From Cherax quadricarinatus (taxonomy: Eukaryota; Arthropoda; Malacostraca; Decapoda; Parastacidae): DNA of 64,000 nt. This document shows positions 1 to 13,018 of the stretch, piece after piece (position 1 is the first letter of the stretch; each line of letters opens with the position of its first letter). The notes beneath the pieces are model-generated. The model made no database searches, was not told the origin of the DNA, and worked only from the letters and a program-made list of their open reading frames with translations. A program made the translations under genes and the position numbers. Location: contig NC_091311.1 in the NCBI RefSeq assembly GCF_038502225.1, positions 38,532,072-38,596,071 on the forward strand. Reading direction: 5' to 3'.

Positions 1-1377
1 CCCAATGTGATTGTCTCGATTCATTATTCAGTTTTCTCTCATTGAGATAGCTCTTTCTTTTACATTTAATACTTTCCAACCTGTTTTTCTAGTTTCTAAG
101 TAGTCTTTATTGTCAAAAGGGGCTTCTTATAGTCTAGAAATAATGGAACAAGCATGTTGATTAGTAATTTACAAAAACTTTTGGAATGTGTTGGCCATTT
201 TGGTTTTCACGTAAGTATACATGACAACTCATGTTACTAATTAATTGTTTTGATATCTTTTTTGATAGTCCATCTGCAATACCATGAATATTAGACAGTA
301 ACTTTTCCATCGTATGATTTGGAAGCAAAGTGTTCTTAAAAAAAAAATAAATAAATCCTACAATTTGAAGACTATTCTCGTACAATATGATCACTGTAAC
401 AGAAATAAATTGTTTTTTAATAATACAGGCATTCCCATGTTTTTTTTTCTTTTTGATCACCCTCATTTTAACTCTTAATGTCCTCCAGTCTGTTATAGGT
501 TTAAAAGATATCGTGATTTATTTTTTTTGTATCCTTGCTGTTGCTCTGATATGAAATTCACGTCGTCAGTGTTACAATAATCTCCTTTTTATTTTTTTCC
601 GTTACCTGGCAATGATTGCTCATCAGGGATAATGTTGTGCAGTTCAGTGTTTCCCTCTCTTATAGGTGTTTGACATCTCTAATGTTTTTGTCTCTGACGT
701 TTTACTGAAGGTCTGGTCAAGCGTTTTCTAAGGGTTGCTGATCCTTTTCATGGCTTTTGTTGTCTCCTTGCTTTTTTTTTTTTTGAGGTTCTTTAGTTTA
801 ATGCTGTTTTTCCTTACGTAGTTTTGGCACTGTGTCCTGTTCTGCTCTGAAGACATTCGGTAATCTTTTGTTTAGTTCTTTGCAGATTTCTCTATAATTC
901 TCAGTGAGTGGGTCTCGGTACACTCACCGATTCATTTTCGTATTGTATCTTAATTCACATTCAGTTGGAGTTGCTGATTCCTGGTCTCTAGTGCCCTGTC
1001 ATACCTACTCTATTAGTTATGTAAGGAGTTGGTTACCACCGCTTCTTTATCCAGCTTATTCCTACCGCACTGATACCGACGAACTCTTTCCCAACATTCT
1101 AGTATTTCACATGTGTCTTTAGCTTCCATGTGATGTCCTTTTGTCCCGCTCCTAGCATGTCAAACATTTTAATTAACCCCTTCTGAGAGACTAGTTTATT
1201 GTGCACCTCATGCTCCTCCTGCATGTACTAGAGAAGAAAGTTTTAGAGACGCCATAAAGAGTATTTAACAGACTTCAGTGGGTTAATAAGTATATATTTT
1301 TTGTTATAACATACTAGTTGTTTTATCATGTTGATGGAGAAGCTGCTTACACTTCCAACGCTTCAGAGATCTAATCA
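1..1377. other. AT-rich DNA, no gene recognised
   Basis: The short open frames here (101 and 72 codons) have no recognisable domain and lie in AT-rich sequence with T and A runs. I see no tandem array or element boundary. Confidence 0.5.
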
Positions 1378-1562
1378 CGGAACGGGTGGGGTTTGAACCT
1401 ATGGAAGATGAGTTTTAAAACTCTAAAGCCAGTGCGTTAACCACTCGGCCAGTGCTCTGGCCTGTAAGTCTTAAAACTCACCTTCTGTGGGTTGAAACGA
1501 CATCCGTTCCGTGTGTTGTTTGCAATCGTGTTATTACGATTTCTTAAATCGTGATTTCAGAT
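1378..1562. mobile_element. tRNA-derived SINE fragments, inverted pair
   Basis: The left part, read on the minus strand, resembles a tRNA-type pol III promoter: an A-box-like ggccgagtggttaa and a B-box-like ggttcaaacccc about 50 bases apart. The right part, read on the plus strand, carries a tail with gcaatcgtgttattacgatt, also present in part near 12600. Arms in opposite orientation suggest a rearranged or foldback SINE. The acceptor stem does not pair well, so an intact tRNA gene is unlikely. Confidence 0.55.
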
Positions 1563-1640
1563 ATCTAAATATTAATAGCAAAGTTATTTGCAATCTCTTT
1601 TAGTGTTTGTTTTTGTATTATCTAAGATATTTATGTTTCA

Positions 1641-1808
1641 GAGTCCTGCTCTGATGCTGCTCCTTGATGCTGGTGAAGGGCTCTTCATCTAGGGAATTGG
1701 ATCTGTGCTCCAGTTTCCTGAATTAAGCCTGAATATCTTCCACATCCTCCCACAGGCGCTGTATAATCCTACGGATTTAGAGCTCTCCCCTTGATTATAA
1801 TAATAATG
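1641..1808 (-). repeat. Interspersed repeat family E
   Basis: On the minus strand this matches the copy at 20316-20484 over about 160 bases. Shared blocks include ggattatacagcgcctg, an aattcaggctt block, ctggagcacagatccaattc and a tail with catcaaggag. The head begins with a short ATT/AAT run. I see no coding potential. It is probably a SINE-like or LINE-tail repeat. Confidence 0.65.
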
Positions 1809-2611
1809 CTGTCTTCACAAACATTACATGTCGTATACCTAAGATCTGCAGACTAGTTGAACTGTGAAAGTTGCATACAGTCTGGTCTCATTCTGGTACT
1901 GATAACATCTTACACTCTACTGATTATAATACTTTCTACGAAAACATGTCTTATTTTTTTACTCTTCAAGTGTTAGTTTTTCTATTGGTAAGAGATTTTA
2001 GTAACATAAGAACACACTAATCGAGGAACACTGCAATAGGCCTGCTACTCTAGTCATTCTGCAATAACATGACTTATCATGACTTTCTTCCTTCAAACGT
2101 TTCGAAGAAATTCGTTATTTTTTCCTTGTGACATTTTCAGTAAAACATCTGAGTGTCTGTGGGATCGTATTACAAAAATCTTGTTCTACTGTTACGAAGT
2201 CACACATTTTACCTCGTATGTCATCACGTATATAACAGCAGGAGCCACAGTCCTCAGCTTCTTCTCTGTAGAATTGTTTGGTAATGTTTAACAGCATATG
2301 TTGTCCCTCCAATGTTAATGATAAAATCTTTCAAATACCTGCCAAAATAAATGCTCACTTCACCTCCAGAGAGAGATCTTTCGTGATGTTCTTGATATCT
2401 TCGAGACTGTACTGACATTCATTTCCACTTAAAAAAGAACAAATGCTCTCCAGTAGACTAGATCTCTGGTCGACCTACTCCTTCCCTTCTTGTGACAGCC
2501 CTAAATGAAGTCAAATGATCGTAGTGAGATCGAGCTTCAGCGGTAATTAAATCCTTAGGTGTACTAATTCGACATTCAACTTACTGTAATCAATAATGAA
2601 GGCAAGACACA

Positions 2612-2750
2612 TACCCTGCAGAACAAGCTTTTATTAGGACAACGTTTGACTCAATGTAAAACTTTGTAAAGCCATGACTTGATGAAGCTCTACACGAAGC
2701 GTTATGTTGGTCCAATGAAAGCTTACTCTATGGATAGGTGTGAAATAAAG
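2612..2750. repeat. Foldback pair of short PLE-type termini
   Basis: Two related arms face each other: aagcttttattaggacaacg on the left and, inverted, ggtccaatgaaagctt on the right, with a gatgaag-type core between. Similar termini occur at 38098-38165 and 46687-46760. Pairing is imperfect, which suggests age. Confidence 0.45.
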
Positions 2751-2989
2751 ATTTAAAGATGAAAATTGTGTGTGCTGAAGAGAACTGACTCAGTCAGAGT
2801 GGTGAGGATGAGATTACATGTAATATTTCTCACAGGTAACATAAAAATTAAAGAGTAATCCCTATTCGATATTTCGGTCTACCACGTACCATTCTTAATC
2901 ACGTTCAGGGTAGGCTTAAGAATTTTCCGAAGCAGGAGTTTTCATAATTGTGCAGCTGAGGAATGAATCGCTTTTGTAACATCTGGGAA

Positions 2990-3240
2990 TCTTTATTGCT
3001 GAAAAGTTTCGCCAGCCAGTGGCTTCTTCAGTCCAGTACAGAGAAGAACGTTGGAAGATGAGAGGAGGAGAAGGAGGAGTTTGAGGTAATCAGTCCCTCA
3101 GCCTGGAGTCGACGTGTTCAGTCCATCAATGTTGTCCTATACGAAATGTAACATAACTTAACCACGGCTTGTAAATGGCCCGGGTCTGACCGAAACGTCG
3201 TCATAGGTCTCTCTCGTATGTGCGACTTATTTGTGCATTA
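2990..3240. repeat. PLE-type terminal fragments
   Basis: On the minus strand, 3006-3031 reads ctgaagaagccactggctggc followed by gaaac, the terminal hairpin found many times in this window. A second, plus-strand motif (gtctgaccgaaacgtcgtc, near 3190) belongs to a related group also seen at 32320-32470 and 48850-48920. Confidence 0.5.
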
Positions 3241-3325
3241 ACCATGTAAACTGTAAAAAAAAGCACACACGAAACAACTCTATAAAACAAACATCCGGTG
3301 GGAGAGGGAAAATAATGTGATGGAC

Positions 3326-3352
3326 GAGAGAGAGAGAGAGAGAGAGAGAGAG
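3326..3352. repeat. (GA)n microsatellite
   Basis: About 13 GA repeats. Confidence 0.95.
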
Positions 3353-3411
3353 TACCATCGAGGTTGTCTCCCTGGGACAATGCAGAGGCTGAATAGGATT
3401 CTTCTTCATTG

Positions 3412-3437
3412 TCTTCTTCTTCTTCTTCTTCTTCTTC

Positions 3438-3506
<69 letters not shown>

Positions 3507-3530
3507 GGAAGCACTAAACCAGACTGACAG
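3412..3530. repeat. (TTC)n-(TTA)n followed by a family E stub
   Basis: About nine TTC units switch into about 23 TTA units. The array runs into aggaagcactaaacc, which matches the start of interspersed family E (aggaagcgctaaaccc-like). Confidence 0.7.
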
Positions 3531-3881
3531 TCAAAGATGACTTCAGTTTGTTCCTCTTTTCATATTTGGTAAATGTGAATAAAAAAACCTGACTAACACA
3601 ACTGCAGTGAAAGACAACAAGAACTTGAGCGCTCGCTGTGAAAGATATATTTATGGGTTTCCGAAATCCGGAATGTACCCAGGTGGAGTTTCCGCCACAG
3701 TTGTACCCTACTGATGCCATTTGATGATTCGATTAGTTGAGTTTCCTCCTCAGTACGCAAGGTTCTGTCCTCAGCTGTATGATCCACTGGAAACAAGTTT
3801 AAATCCAAATGAGTGAAAAGGGTGTGGGTGGAAAATAAACCAAGAATGCCGGGAGAAATAAGTTTCCCAGTGACTTGTGGC

Positions 3882-4136
3882 TCACCAGTGATTCGCGGCC
3901 CACCAGTGGGTCGCGGCCCACCAGTGGGTCGCGGCCCACCAGTGAGTCGCGGCCTACCAGTGATTCACGGCCCACCAGTGAGCCGCGGCCCACCAGTGGG
4001 TAGCGGCCCACCAGTGGGTAGCGGCCCACCAGTGAGTCGCGGCCCACCAGTGAGTCGCGGCCCACCAGTGATTCACGGCCCACCAGTGAGTCGCGGCCCA
4101 CCAGTGGGTCGCGGCCCACCAGTTGAGAAACGCTGC
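3882..4136. repeat. 18-bp minisatellite ending in a hAT-like terminus
   Basis: About 13.5 copies of an 18-bp unit built around ccaccagtgggtcgcggc. Variants are gggtcg, gagtcg, gattca and gggtag. The unit is a multiple of three, so frames on both strands stay open; this is not evidence for a protein. The last copy continues as ccagttgagaaacgctgct, whose reverse complement (cagcgtttctcaactgg) resembles a hAT-superfamily terminal inverted repeat. Confidence 0.75.
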
Positions 4137-4264
4137 TCTGAAGATTTATCTCCAGTTTGTGAATTGTAAGTTGTTACAGTCACGGTTGTGTGGGTTAGTT
4201 GTGAACTAGTTGTGATTATTTCCTCGAGTGGTAGAATTGTTTAAGCAGAGTAATAACTTATGCA

Positions 4265-4402
4265 CCGTATACATCACCGTATATAACACTGTATATACCA
4301 CTGTATATAACATTATATACCACTGTATATAACACTATATACCACTGTATATAACACTATATACCACTGTATATGACACTATATACCACTGTATATAACA
4401 AC
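4265..4402. repeat. AT-rich ~22-bp tandem repeat
   Basis: About six units built from cactgtatataacactata. Neighbouring units differ by one to three bases. Confidence 0.8.
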
Positions 4403-4539
4403 CAAATACTGTTGTTTACGAACTTGATAAAATTGATTTAATCAAAATGTTAACAGTTTATATCTGTCTACCACATCATTCCCTTGAAGTATCAGGTATG
4501 TTGTAATCATGTCTTCTTTGGTGCTTTTCTCTTCCAAGA

Positions 4540-5062
4540 ACAGCGAAGAAGGGATAGAAGAAACAGAAAGGGAGTAAAGGAAGAAAAGAGAGGTATGGAA
4601 AGAAGTAATGGATGGAAGGGGGAGATGGAGGGAGGAAAGATAACGGGAGATGGAGGGAGGGCGTGCTAGAGGGAAGGACGAAGGGAAAGAGAGGGAGGAA
4701 AGATAACGGGAGGTATGGAGGCAGGGAGGGAGAAAGAGAGGGGGAAAGTAAGGTTGGTGGAAAGAAAAGGAGTGAAGGAAGAAGAAAGGGAGGTTAGTAG
4801 GAAGTGAGGGAAAAAGAGAGGTTAGTGGGGAGGGAGGGAGAAAGGAAGGAAAGGATAAAGGAGAAATGGAGAAAGAATGGAGGGAGAGAGGGAGAAGGGA
4901 AGGGAGAGAGAAGGGGAGGGAGGGAGAAATGGAGGAAGAAGGAGAGGGAAGGAGAAAGGGAAGGCGGGAGAAAGGCAGAGAGGGAGAAAGAGAGGGAGGG
5001 AGAAAGGAACAAAGATAGGGAAAGAGAAAGGGAGGGAGGGAGAAGGGGAGGTGCTGAATATT
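4540..5062. repeat. Polypurine tract, imperfect GGGA/GAAA
   Basis: Nearly all-purine plus strand for about 500 bases, made of gggagggag and aaagagag blocks. Open frames on both strands are low-complexity and not credible proteins. Long mirror-like purine tracts can form triplex DNA, which is known for this sequence class and not shown here. Confidence 0.8.
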
Positions 5063-5111
5063 GAAATAAAAACACTTCTTATGCTGGCTGCTAACTGCAC
5101 CAAGTAGCTGG

Positions 5112-6646
5112 TTGTCTGGTGGTGGTGGTGATGGTGGTGGTTGTGGTGGTGGTGGTGATGGTGGTGGTGGTGATTGTGGTGGTGGTGGTTGTGGTGGTGA
5201 TGGTGATGGTGGTGGTTGTGGTGGTGGTAGTGATGGTGGTGGTGGTGGTTGTGGTGGTGGTGGTTGTGGTGGTGATGGTGGTGGTGGTGGTGGTGGTGAT
5301 GGTGGTGGTGGTGGTGGTGGTGGTGATGGTGGTGATGGTGGTGGTTGTGGTGGTGGTGGTGATGGTGGTGATGGTGGTGGTGGTGGTGGTGATGGTGGTG
5401 GTGGTGGTTGTGGTGGTGATGGTGGTGGTTGTGGTGGTGATGGTGGTGGTTGTGGTGGTGATGGTGGTGGTTGTGGTGGTGGTGGTGATGGTGGTGGTGG
5501 TGGTTGTGGTGGTGGTGGTGGTGGTGGTGGTTGTGGTGGTGGTGGTGGTGGTGGTTGTGGTGGGGGTGGTGGTGGTGGTGGTGGCGGTGGTTGTGGTGGT
5601 GGTGGTGGTGGTGGTGGTGGTGGTGGTGGTGGTTGTGGTGGTGGTGGTTGCGGTGGTGGTGGTGGTGGTGGTGGCGGTGGTTGTGGTGGTGGTGGTTGTG
5701 GTGGTTGTGGTGGTGATGGTGGTGGTTGTGGTGGTGATGGTGGTGGTTGTGGTGGTGGTGGTGGTGGTGGTGGTGGTGGTTGTGGTGGTTGTGGTGGTGG
5801 TGGTTGTGGTGGTGGTGGTTGTGGTGGTGGTGGTTGTGGTGGTGGTGATGGTGGTGGTTGTGGTGGTGGTGGTGGTGGTTGTGGTGGTGGTGGTTGTGGT
5901 GGTGGTGGTTGTGGTGGTGGTGATGGTGGTGGTGGTGGTTGTGGTGGTGGTGATGGTGGTGGTTGTGGTGGTGGTGGTGGTGGTTGTGGTGGTGGTGGTG
6001 GTGGTGGTGGTGGTGGTGGTGGTGGTGGTGGTGGTTATGGTGGTGGTGGTTGTGGTGGTGGTGGTGGTGGTGGTGGTGGCGGTGGTTGTGGTGGTGGTGG
6101 CTGTTGTGGTGGTGGTGGTGGTTGTGGTGGTGATGGTGGTGGTGGTGGTGGCGGTGGTTGTGGTGGTGGTGGCTGTTGTGGTGGTGGTGGTGGTTGTGGT
6201 GGTGATGGTGGTGGTTGTGGTGGTGGTGGTGGTGGTGGTGGTGGTGGTGGTGGTGGTGGTGGTGGTGGTGGTTGTGGTGGTGGTGGTGGTGGTGGTGGCG
6301 GTGGTTGTGGTGGTGGTGGTAGTGGTGGTGGTGGTGGTAATGGTGGTGGTGGTGGTGGTGGTTGTGGTGGTGGTGGTTGTGGTGGTGGTGGTGGTGGTGG
6401 TGGTGGTTGTGGTGGTGGTGGTTGTGGTGGTGGTGGTGGTGGTGGTGGTGGTGGTGGTGGTTGTGGTGGTTGTGGTGGTGGTTGTGGTGGTGGAGGTGGT
6501 GGTGGTGGTGGTGGTTGTGGTGGTGGAGGTTGTGGTGGTGGTGGTGATTGTGGTGGTGGTGGTGGTGGTGGTGGTGGTGGTGGTGGTGGTGGTGGTGGTT
6601 GTGGTGATGGTGGTGGTGGTGGTGGAGATGGTGGTGGTGGTGGTGG

Positions 6647-6677
<31 letters not shown>

Positions 6678-7728
6678 GGTGGTGGTGGTGGTTGTGGTGG
6701 TGGTTGTGGTGGTGGTAGTGGTGGTGGTGGTTGTTGTGGTGGTGGTGGTGGTGGTGGTTGTGGTGGTGTAAATGGTAGTGGTAGTGTGGGTGGTAGAGGT
6801 GGTGGTGGTGGTTGTGGTGGTGTAAGTGGTAGTGGTAGTGTGGGTGGTAGTGGTGGTGGTGGTGATGGTTGTGGTGTAAGTGGTAGTGGTGGTGTGGGTG
6901 GTAGTGGTGGTGGTGGTGGTGGTGGTGGTGGTGTAAGTGGTAGTGGTGGTGTGGGTGGTAGTGATGGTGACGGTGGTAGTGATGGTGACGGTGGTAGTGG
7001 TGGTGACGGTGGTAGTGGTGGTGGTGACGGTGGTAGTGGTGGTGGTGTGGGTGGTAGTGGTGGTGGTAGTGGTGGTGGTACTGTCGGTGGTGGTAGTGGT
7101 GGTGGTAGTGGTGGTGGTGGTGGTGGTGGTGGTGGTGGTGGTAGTGGTGGTGGTGATAGTGGTAGTGGTGGTGTGGGTGGTAGTTGTGGTGGTGGTGGTG
7201 GTGGTAGTGGGGTTGGTGTGGGTGGTAGTGGTGGTGGTGGTGGTATGGGTGGTGGTGGTGGTGGTGGTGGTAGTGGTGGTAGTGGTGTGGGTGGTAGTGG
7301 TGGTGGTGGTGTGGGTGGTAGTGGTGGTGGTAGTGGTGGTGGTGTGGGTGGTAGTGGTGGTGGTGGTGTGGGTGATAGTGGTGGTGGTAGTGGTGGTGGT
7401 GGTGATGTGGGTGGTAGTGGTGGTGGTGGTGATAGTGGTGGTGTGGGTGGTAGTGGTGGTGGTAGTGGTGGTGTGGGTGGTAGTGGTGGTGGTGGTGATA
7501 GTGGTAGTGGTGGTGGCGTGGGTGGTAGTGGTGGTGGTGGTGTGGGTGGTAGTGGTGGTGGTAGTGGTGGTGGTGGTGGTGTGGGTGGTAGTGGTGGTGG
7601 TGGTGATAGTGATAGAGGTGGTGTGGGTGGTAGTGGTGGTGGTAGTGGTTGTGTGGGTGGTAGTGGTGGTGGTGGTGATAGTGGTAGTGGTGGTGGTGGT
7701 GTGGGTGGTAGTGGTGGTGGTGGTGGGC
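5112..7728. repeat. 2.6-kb GGT-type trinucleotide array
   Basis: An array of GGT triplets with TGT, GAT, AGT, GCT and GTG interruptions. About 5112-6765 is dominated by GGT with TGT/GAT. From about 6766 a longer pattern with ggtagt and gtgggt blocks takes over. Phase 3 is kept almost throughout, so a poly-glycine frame of 881 codons, a poly-valine frame and a minus-strand poly-proline frame coexist. I treat all three as artefacts of the repeat. Confidence 0.9.
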
Positions 7729-7779
7729 CCTTAGTATACATCAATATCCCAGCCTAGAAAGAACAAGCGATTTGAAGAG

Positions 7780-8338
7780 GACCATCACCGGTTTGACATC
7801 CGTAGTTCTGAAGGTACTCATTATTCATCCTATCGTTTTCCTAGCAGAAATAGTAGATACGTTGTTGTGATCTTTGAAAGTGAGATTCTCTGACGTTACC
7901 ACTTCCAGGCCCTTCACGTTAGTTTTTCGCTTTATTGTGTGACTGGAATTTGTTTTATTCTCCAATGCAGTTTTTAGTTCCTTGAGTTTTCAGTGGCGAA
8001 GTAATTGAAGTTTGTCTTCACTGAACTTCATACTGGTTTCTGATGCATATTTAAAGACTTGATTTGTGTCTGCTTGAAGATCTGCAATGTCCTCGATGAC
8101 ACTGTTGTTCAAATTCTCGTATCGTCAGCAAAGGAGAACATGGTGCTGTGGCTTACATTTCTGTCTATGTCAGAGATAAGGATGAGGAGAAGGACTGGGA
8201 CGAGTACCGTACCTTGTGGAACAGAGCTTTTCTCTGTAGCCTCCTCTGGCTTTACTCTGCTTACTATTATTCTTCGTGTTCTATTTGTTAGGAAGTTATA
8301 GATCCATCTATCACCTCTTCCTGTTATTCCTGTTATTC
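7780..8338 (-). pseudogene. LINE D reverse transcriptase relic
   Basis: A decayed fragment of a non-LTR retrotransposon RT. The minus strand encodes pieces close to SSVPQGTVL and SFADDTRI, that is, the RT G-x-PQG and [F/Y]-x-DD motifs, preceded by WIYNFLTNRTRRIIV. Downstream the frame is broken. The same family occurs at 35160-36770. It lies between the GGT array and a 19-bp minisatellite. Clade is uncertain (Jockey/CR1-like by motif style). Confidence 0.75.
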
Positions 8339-8339
8339 T

Positions 8340-8470
8340 TTGGTGTGAATGGTGGTAGGTGGTGTGGATGGTGGTAGGTGGTGTGGATGGTGGTAGGTGG
8401 TGTGGATGGTGGTAGGTGGTGTGGATGGTGGTAGGTGGTGTGGATGGTGGTAGGTGGTGTGGGTGGTGGT
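8340..8470. repeat. 19-bp minisatellite
   Basis: About 6.5 copies of tggtgtggatggtggtagg, nearly identical, at the 5' edge of the LINE D relic. Confidence 0.85.
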
Positions 8471-8600
8471 GGCCTTGTAACCAGGCTGTTGGTAACATCT
8501 TCCTGCTGGTAGATCATTAAAACACCTGCAACACTTTTAGTATTTATTTCTGAAACTTGTCGTCTGTGCAGTAGGATTCTTCAGTCACTGGAGATAATTG

Positions 8601-9090
8601 GTATAAAATGCCGTATAAAATATGCACAAATGCAGTATACTGTGATCCTTTACTGACTACATTTCGCCCACACAGTGCGCGTTATCAAGCCACAAACAGA
8701 TCTACCTGAGCAAACAATGCATGAGTATACATAGGATGGAGAGTTAAGTGGAGAATGTTGGGTAAGTTGTATTTGGAAGGACCTGCATGGGACGGGTGAG
8801 TATGTTGTTATGTAGGATATCGCTGAAGAAGTGTTCTGGCAAGGTGTTCAGCTATGTTGTAAAAGCCGTTGTTCTGGTTGAAATTGTTAGAAATATAGAT
8901 AAGTGATGATTCCAAGATCCTGCGACGATGAGTCTTGCGTCTTTGCAATGATTAAATGGCTGTTGAAGTTTCGGTGCTGAACGCAGGAGTTACTCAAAAC
9001 GTTCTGCCTGCGAACCGGTGTTCTGAAATACGTGTTTGGATGTTTCTGGTTGTCTTCCCCACGTATAATTAATTCTTCAGTCAAATGCAT
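8601..9090 (-). pseudogene. Penelope-like element 3' relic (PLE-1)
   Basis: Read on the minus strand, this matches the C-terminal end and terminal region of PLE-2 (16612-17580). It has a degraded GIY-YIG-flanking segment (around 8887-9090, with TRISEHRFAGR-like and ESS-like pieces in shifting frames). A 3' region follows, ending in a hairpin motif and an aaaggatcacag tail near 8640-8690. Frameshifts and stops make it non-functional. Its PLE identity rests on similarity to PLE-2. Confidence 0.6.
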
Positions 9091-9226
9091 AGGACCTGCC
9101 AGTACTGTATATCATTATCATATTCACATAGACTTAATTAACAAGTTCTACAAGTAGAACTACTGGAGCGCAGCTTTGTGGGGTAGCAGGGAAGTAAATA
9201 ATGAAGCTGCGGGAAGACTAGTGCTT

Positions 9227-10448
<1,222 letters not shown>

Positions 10449-10526
<78 letters not shown>
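10449..10526. repeat. (CT)n microsatellite at LINE B 5' junction
   Basis: About 39 CT units at the truncated 5' end of LINE B. Confidence 0.95.
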
Positions 10527-10530
<4 letters not shown>

Positions 10531-11105
10531 GTCATACTTTACAGCACCAGTTGTCATATTTATCTCTCTATATTTCAGTAGTAAACTTCGAGCATCACGA
10601 GTTAAGAACATAAAATAAATATGAGCAGATAATCTATTGTTACTTGTACACAAAACACATAGCAATTTATTTTATTTATAAGTCTGATGCAAAAAAAAAA
10701 AAACAGAATAATAAATCAATAAGAATGCTATAACTAACGATAATTAACATAATAATAATAGGGAACAGGGAGGAAGGAACGGAGTAATGGAGAACCCCCC
10801 AAAAAATATGTAAAAAGATTTAGAGATGAGAATTGCAATTTACTCCCATGAGAAGATTGATCTATGTGTCATTGTAAGCTTGTTGCGAAAGAATTTATGA
10901 AGAAGTTAATGAAGATAGAGAGGCATGGGAGCTCTGAAGGAGTGACAATAAGCAACTTCTTGTAATCTTTACAGACGCTGATCTAAGAAAAAAAGATGGA
11001 CAGAATTTTTTTTGTGTGGTGATAGCTGCGTCAAAAGGGTCACGCCTCACCCTGATCGCACCTTTCTTTCTGGAGACGAAAATTTCAAGACTGCTAAATG
11101 TTCCG
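10527..11105. other. No gene recognised
   Basis: AT-rich sequence with homopolymer A runs. I see no element boundary or domain. Confidence 0.4.
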
Positions 11106-11366
11106 CTTGTGCGTGGAGACAGCTAGATGTTATCTTAGTTGGTGTATCGAGACAGCTAGATGCTAACTCAGTTTCTATATTGAAATTATTAGATCCTAAC
11201 TTTGTGTAGAGAAGCAGCTAACTACTAGCTTACCTAACTCATTTTTTTTTTTTTGCACGGATATCGCTAGATCCTAATTCCGTCTGCGTATTTAAAGAGC
11301 TAAATCCTGACTCAGTTTGCGCATAAAGTAAGCGAAACCCTAACTCAGTTTGCGCTGGCTTGTACA
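11106..11366. repeat. Degenerate ~33-bp tandem repeat
   Basis: At least six diverged units, each with a gctagatcctaa-like core followed by ctcagtttgcg-like sequence. One unit is interrupted by a T run near 11245. Confidence 0.6.
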
Positions 11367-11593
11367 ATTCAACAACTGAATTATATCCAAAAACATATTT
11401 TAAGTATACTGGTCATACTGCGACCTACTAGAAAGTGTACTGCGATCTACTGGTAGATTGTGATAAAGTGTTTTTTTTTTTTTTGCGCCGGTACTTAAGC
11501 GCGTTTGAACGCGGCAGGTTCCAAGGGATGGCATGCGAACTGTTTTAACGTCAATAGTATAACCAGAGAAGACTTGCCACAACCAAGCTTCTG

Positions 11594-11602
11594 AAAGAGA
11601 AA

Positions 11603-11664
<62 letters not shown>
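11594..11664. repeat. (GA)n microsatellite
   Basis: About 30 GA units with a few AAAGA interruptions at the edges. Confidence 0.95.
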
Positions 11665-11670
<6 letters not shown>

Positions 11671-12330
11671 AAGAAAGAGACCTCGATACTTTCTTTCCTA
11701 TGACCCCAAGATATCATAGGAAAACTGTCAATGTAGTCGTCTTCTCTCAGCCATGAGACGGAAGGGTAACTGCTCCCACTTACTAACCCCAGTGGACGCC
11801 TTGGCTTCCCTACCCCTGAGAGAGGGGGTGATGCTTTTGTTTTTAAAGATGTGGAATGGATATACAGGCTGTTGTCAACCCAGAGGAGCCCTAATTATAT
11901 TTAATTATTGAGTGACGTGGTGAAGTGTTTCTGCTTCATTATGTCCGGGACCACAGAGAACGCACACAGCTTAATTAACCACAACTGAAGCTTAATTATT
12001 CCTCAGCAGGCCATCTCTTCGTGTCAACACTTCCTTAAGGTTTAACATTTACTGACATGGAAGTTTATTCCCAAGCTTTCTCCCCATGTTCCGCATTCTC
12101 ATCCCATTATTCAACATTAAGCGAACATTTGATGTTTGTCCCGCCGCTGATTCTACAGATTTCTGAGCTAATTAAATATATTTATTGGGTTAGGCTACCA
12201 TTTTTTTCATTAATATTTATGAGCATTTTATAGTTTGCAAGTGTACACAGCAAGATGCTCGCTATTAAAATAAATTCTCTTCAAAGTCAATTCTCCGAAA
12301 CAAAAGCAAAAGCAAAATATACTCCATATG
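11665..12330. other. No gene recognised
   Basis: Apparently single-copy, moderately AT-rich sequence. I see no convincing open frame or repeat. Confidence 0.4.
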
Positions 12331-12432
12331 ACACGATAGTAAACAACCCATACCACGGGCGAGGTGAGAACCCGCGATCAGAGAGTCATAACACTCCAGA
12401 CCGACGCGCTAGCTACTGGGCCAGTTGGCTAC
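12331..12432 (-). mobile_element. tRNA-derived SINE fragment
   Basis: The minus strand has an A-box-like ggcccagtagctagcgcg and, about 45 bases on, a B-box-like gggttctcacctcgcccg, followed by tggtatgg. The layout matches a tRNA-derived SINE head. Related pieces are at 12595-12715 and 1378-1562. I do not call a functional tRNA. Confidence 0.6.
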
Positions 12433-12594
12433 AATAAGAATCGTCCAACTAGGTATATTTATACACCATAGGAAGGTTAGCATAGGCACCATTGTGACCA
12501 CAAATGCAAGTTTTTACAGACGAATCTCCCGCCAACGTGGCCGTGACTAGCTCTAGCTACCTCAAGTCCACTCAAAACCATCAACATGACTCAC

Positions 12595-12715
12595 TAGATC
12601 GTAATGACACGATTGCAAACAAACCATACCACGGGCGGGGTTAGAACCCTCGTTGGTATGGAGTTTTATGACTGTTTGATCGCAGGTTCTAACCCCGCTG
12701 TGGTATGGTTTTTCC
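12595..12715. mobile_element. tRNA-derived SINE, two inverted partial copies
   Basis: The first half carries accataccacgggcggggtt (minus-strand SINE) and the second half aaccccgctgtggtatggtt (plus strand). The B-box/tail region is therefore present twice, head to head. Confidence 0.6.
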
Positions 12716-12926
12716 TCCATATTTTTTTTTGTCTCTAACAGTGGAACTAAAGACTGATGGGCTATTCCCAGACGAAATCTAGTCTAGATGCTTATAACAC
12801 AAAAATAACTTTTTCCAGATTTGAAAAAAAAAAAAAAACTGACTGGTCTGAATCTAAGATCTCTTCAGAGTGTGTTACTGGAGACTGCAATAAAGTCAAT
12901 AAAGTTATACCTACATCTTTATTTAC

Positions 12927-12931
<5 letters not shown>

Positions 12932-13015
<84 letters not shown>
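12932..13015. repeat. (TA)n microsatellite
   Basis: About 42 TA units on the left side of the foldback element at 13016-13160. Confidence 0.95.

Positions 13016-13018
<3 letters not shown>

Noticed and set aside
1381..1465. Intact tRNA gene
   Set aside because: A- and B-box-like words are present, but the arms and acceptor stem do not pair convincingly, and related SINE pieces occur elsewhere.
5112..7757. 881-codon glycine-rich frame, plus poly-Val and poly-Pro frames
   Set aside because: All arise from a phase-3 GGT array, with several frames open on both strands and no unique domain, splice context or signal peptide.
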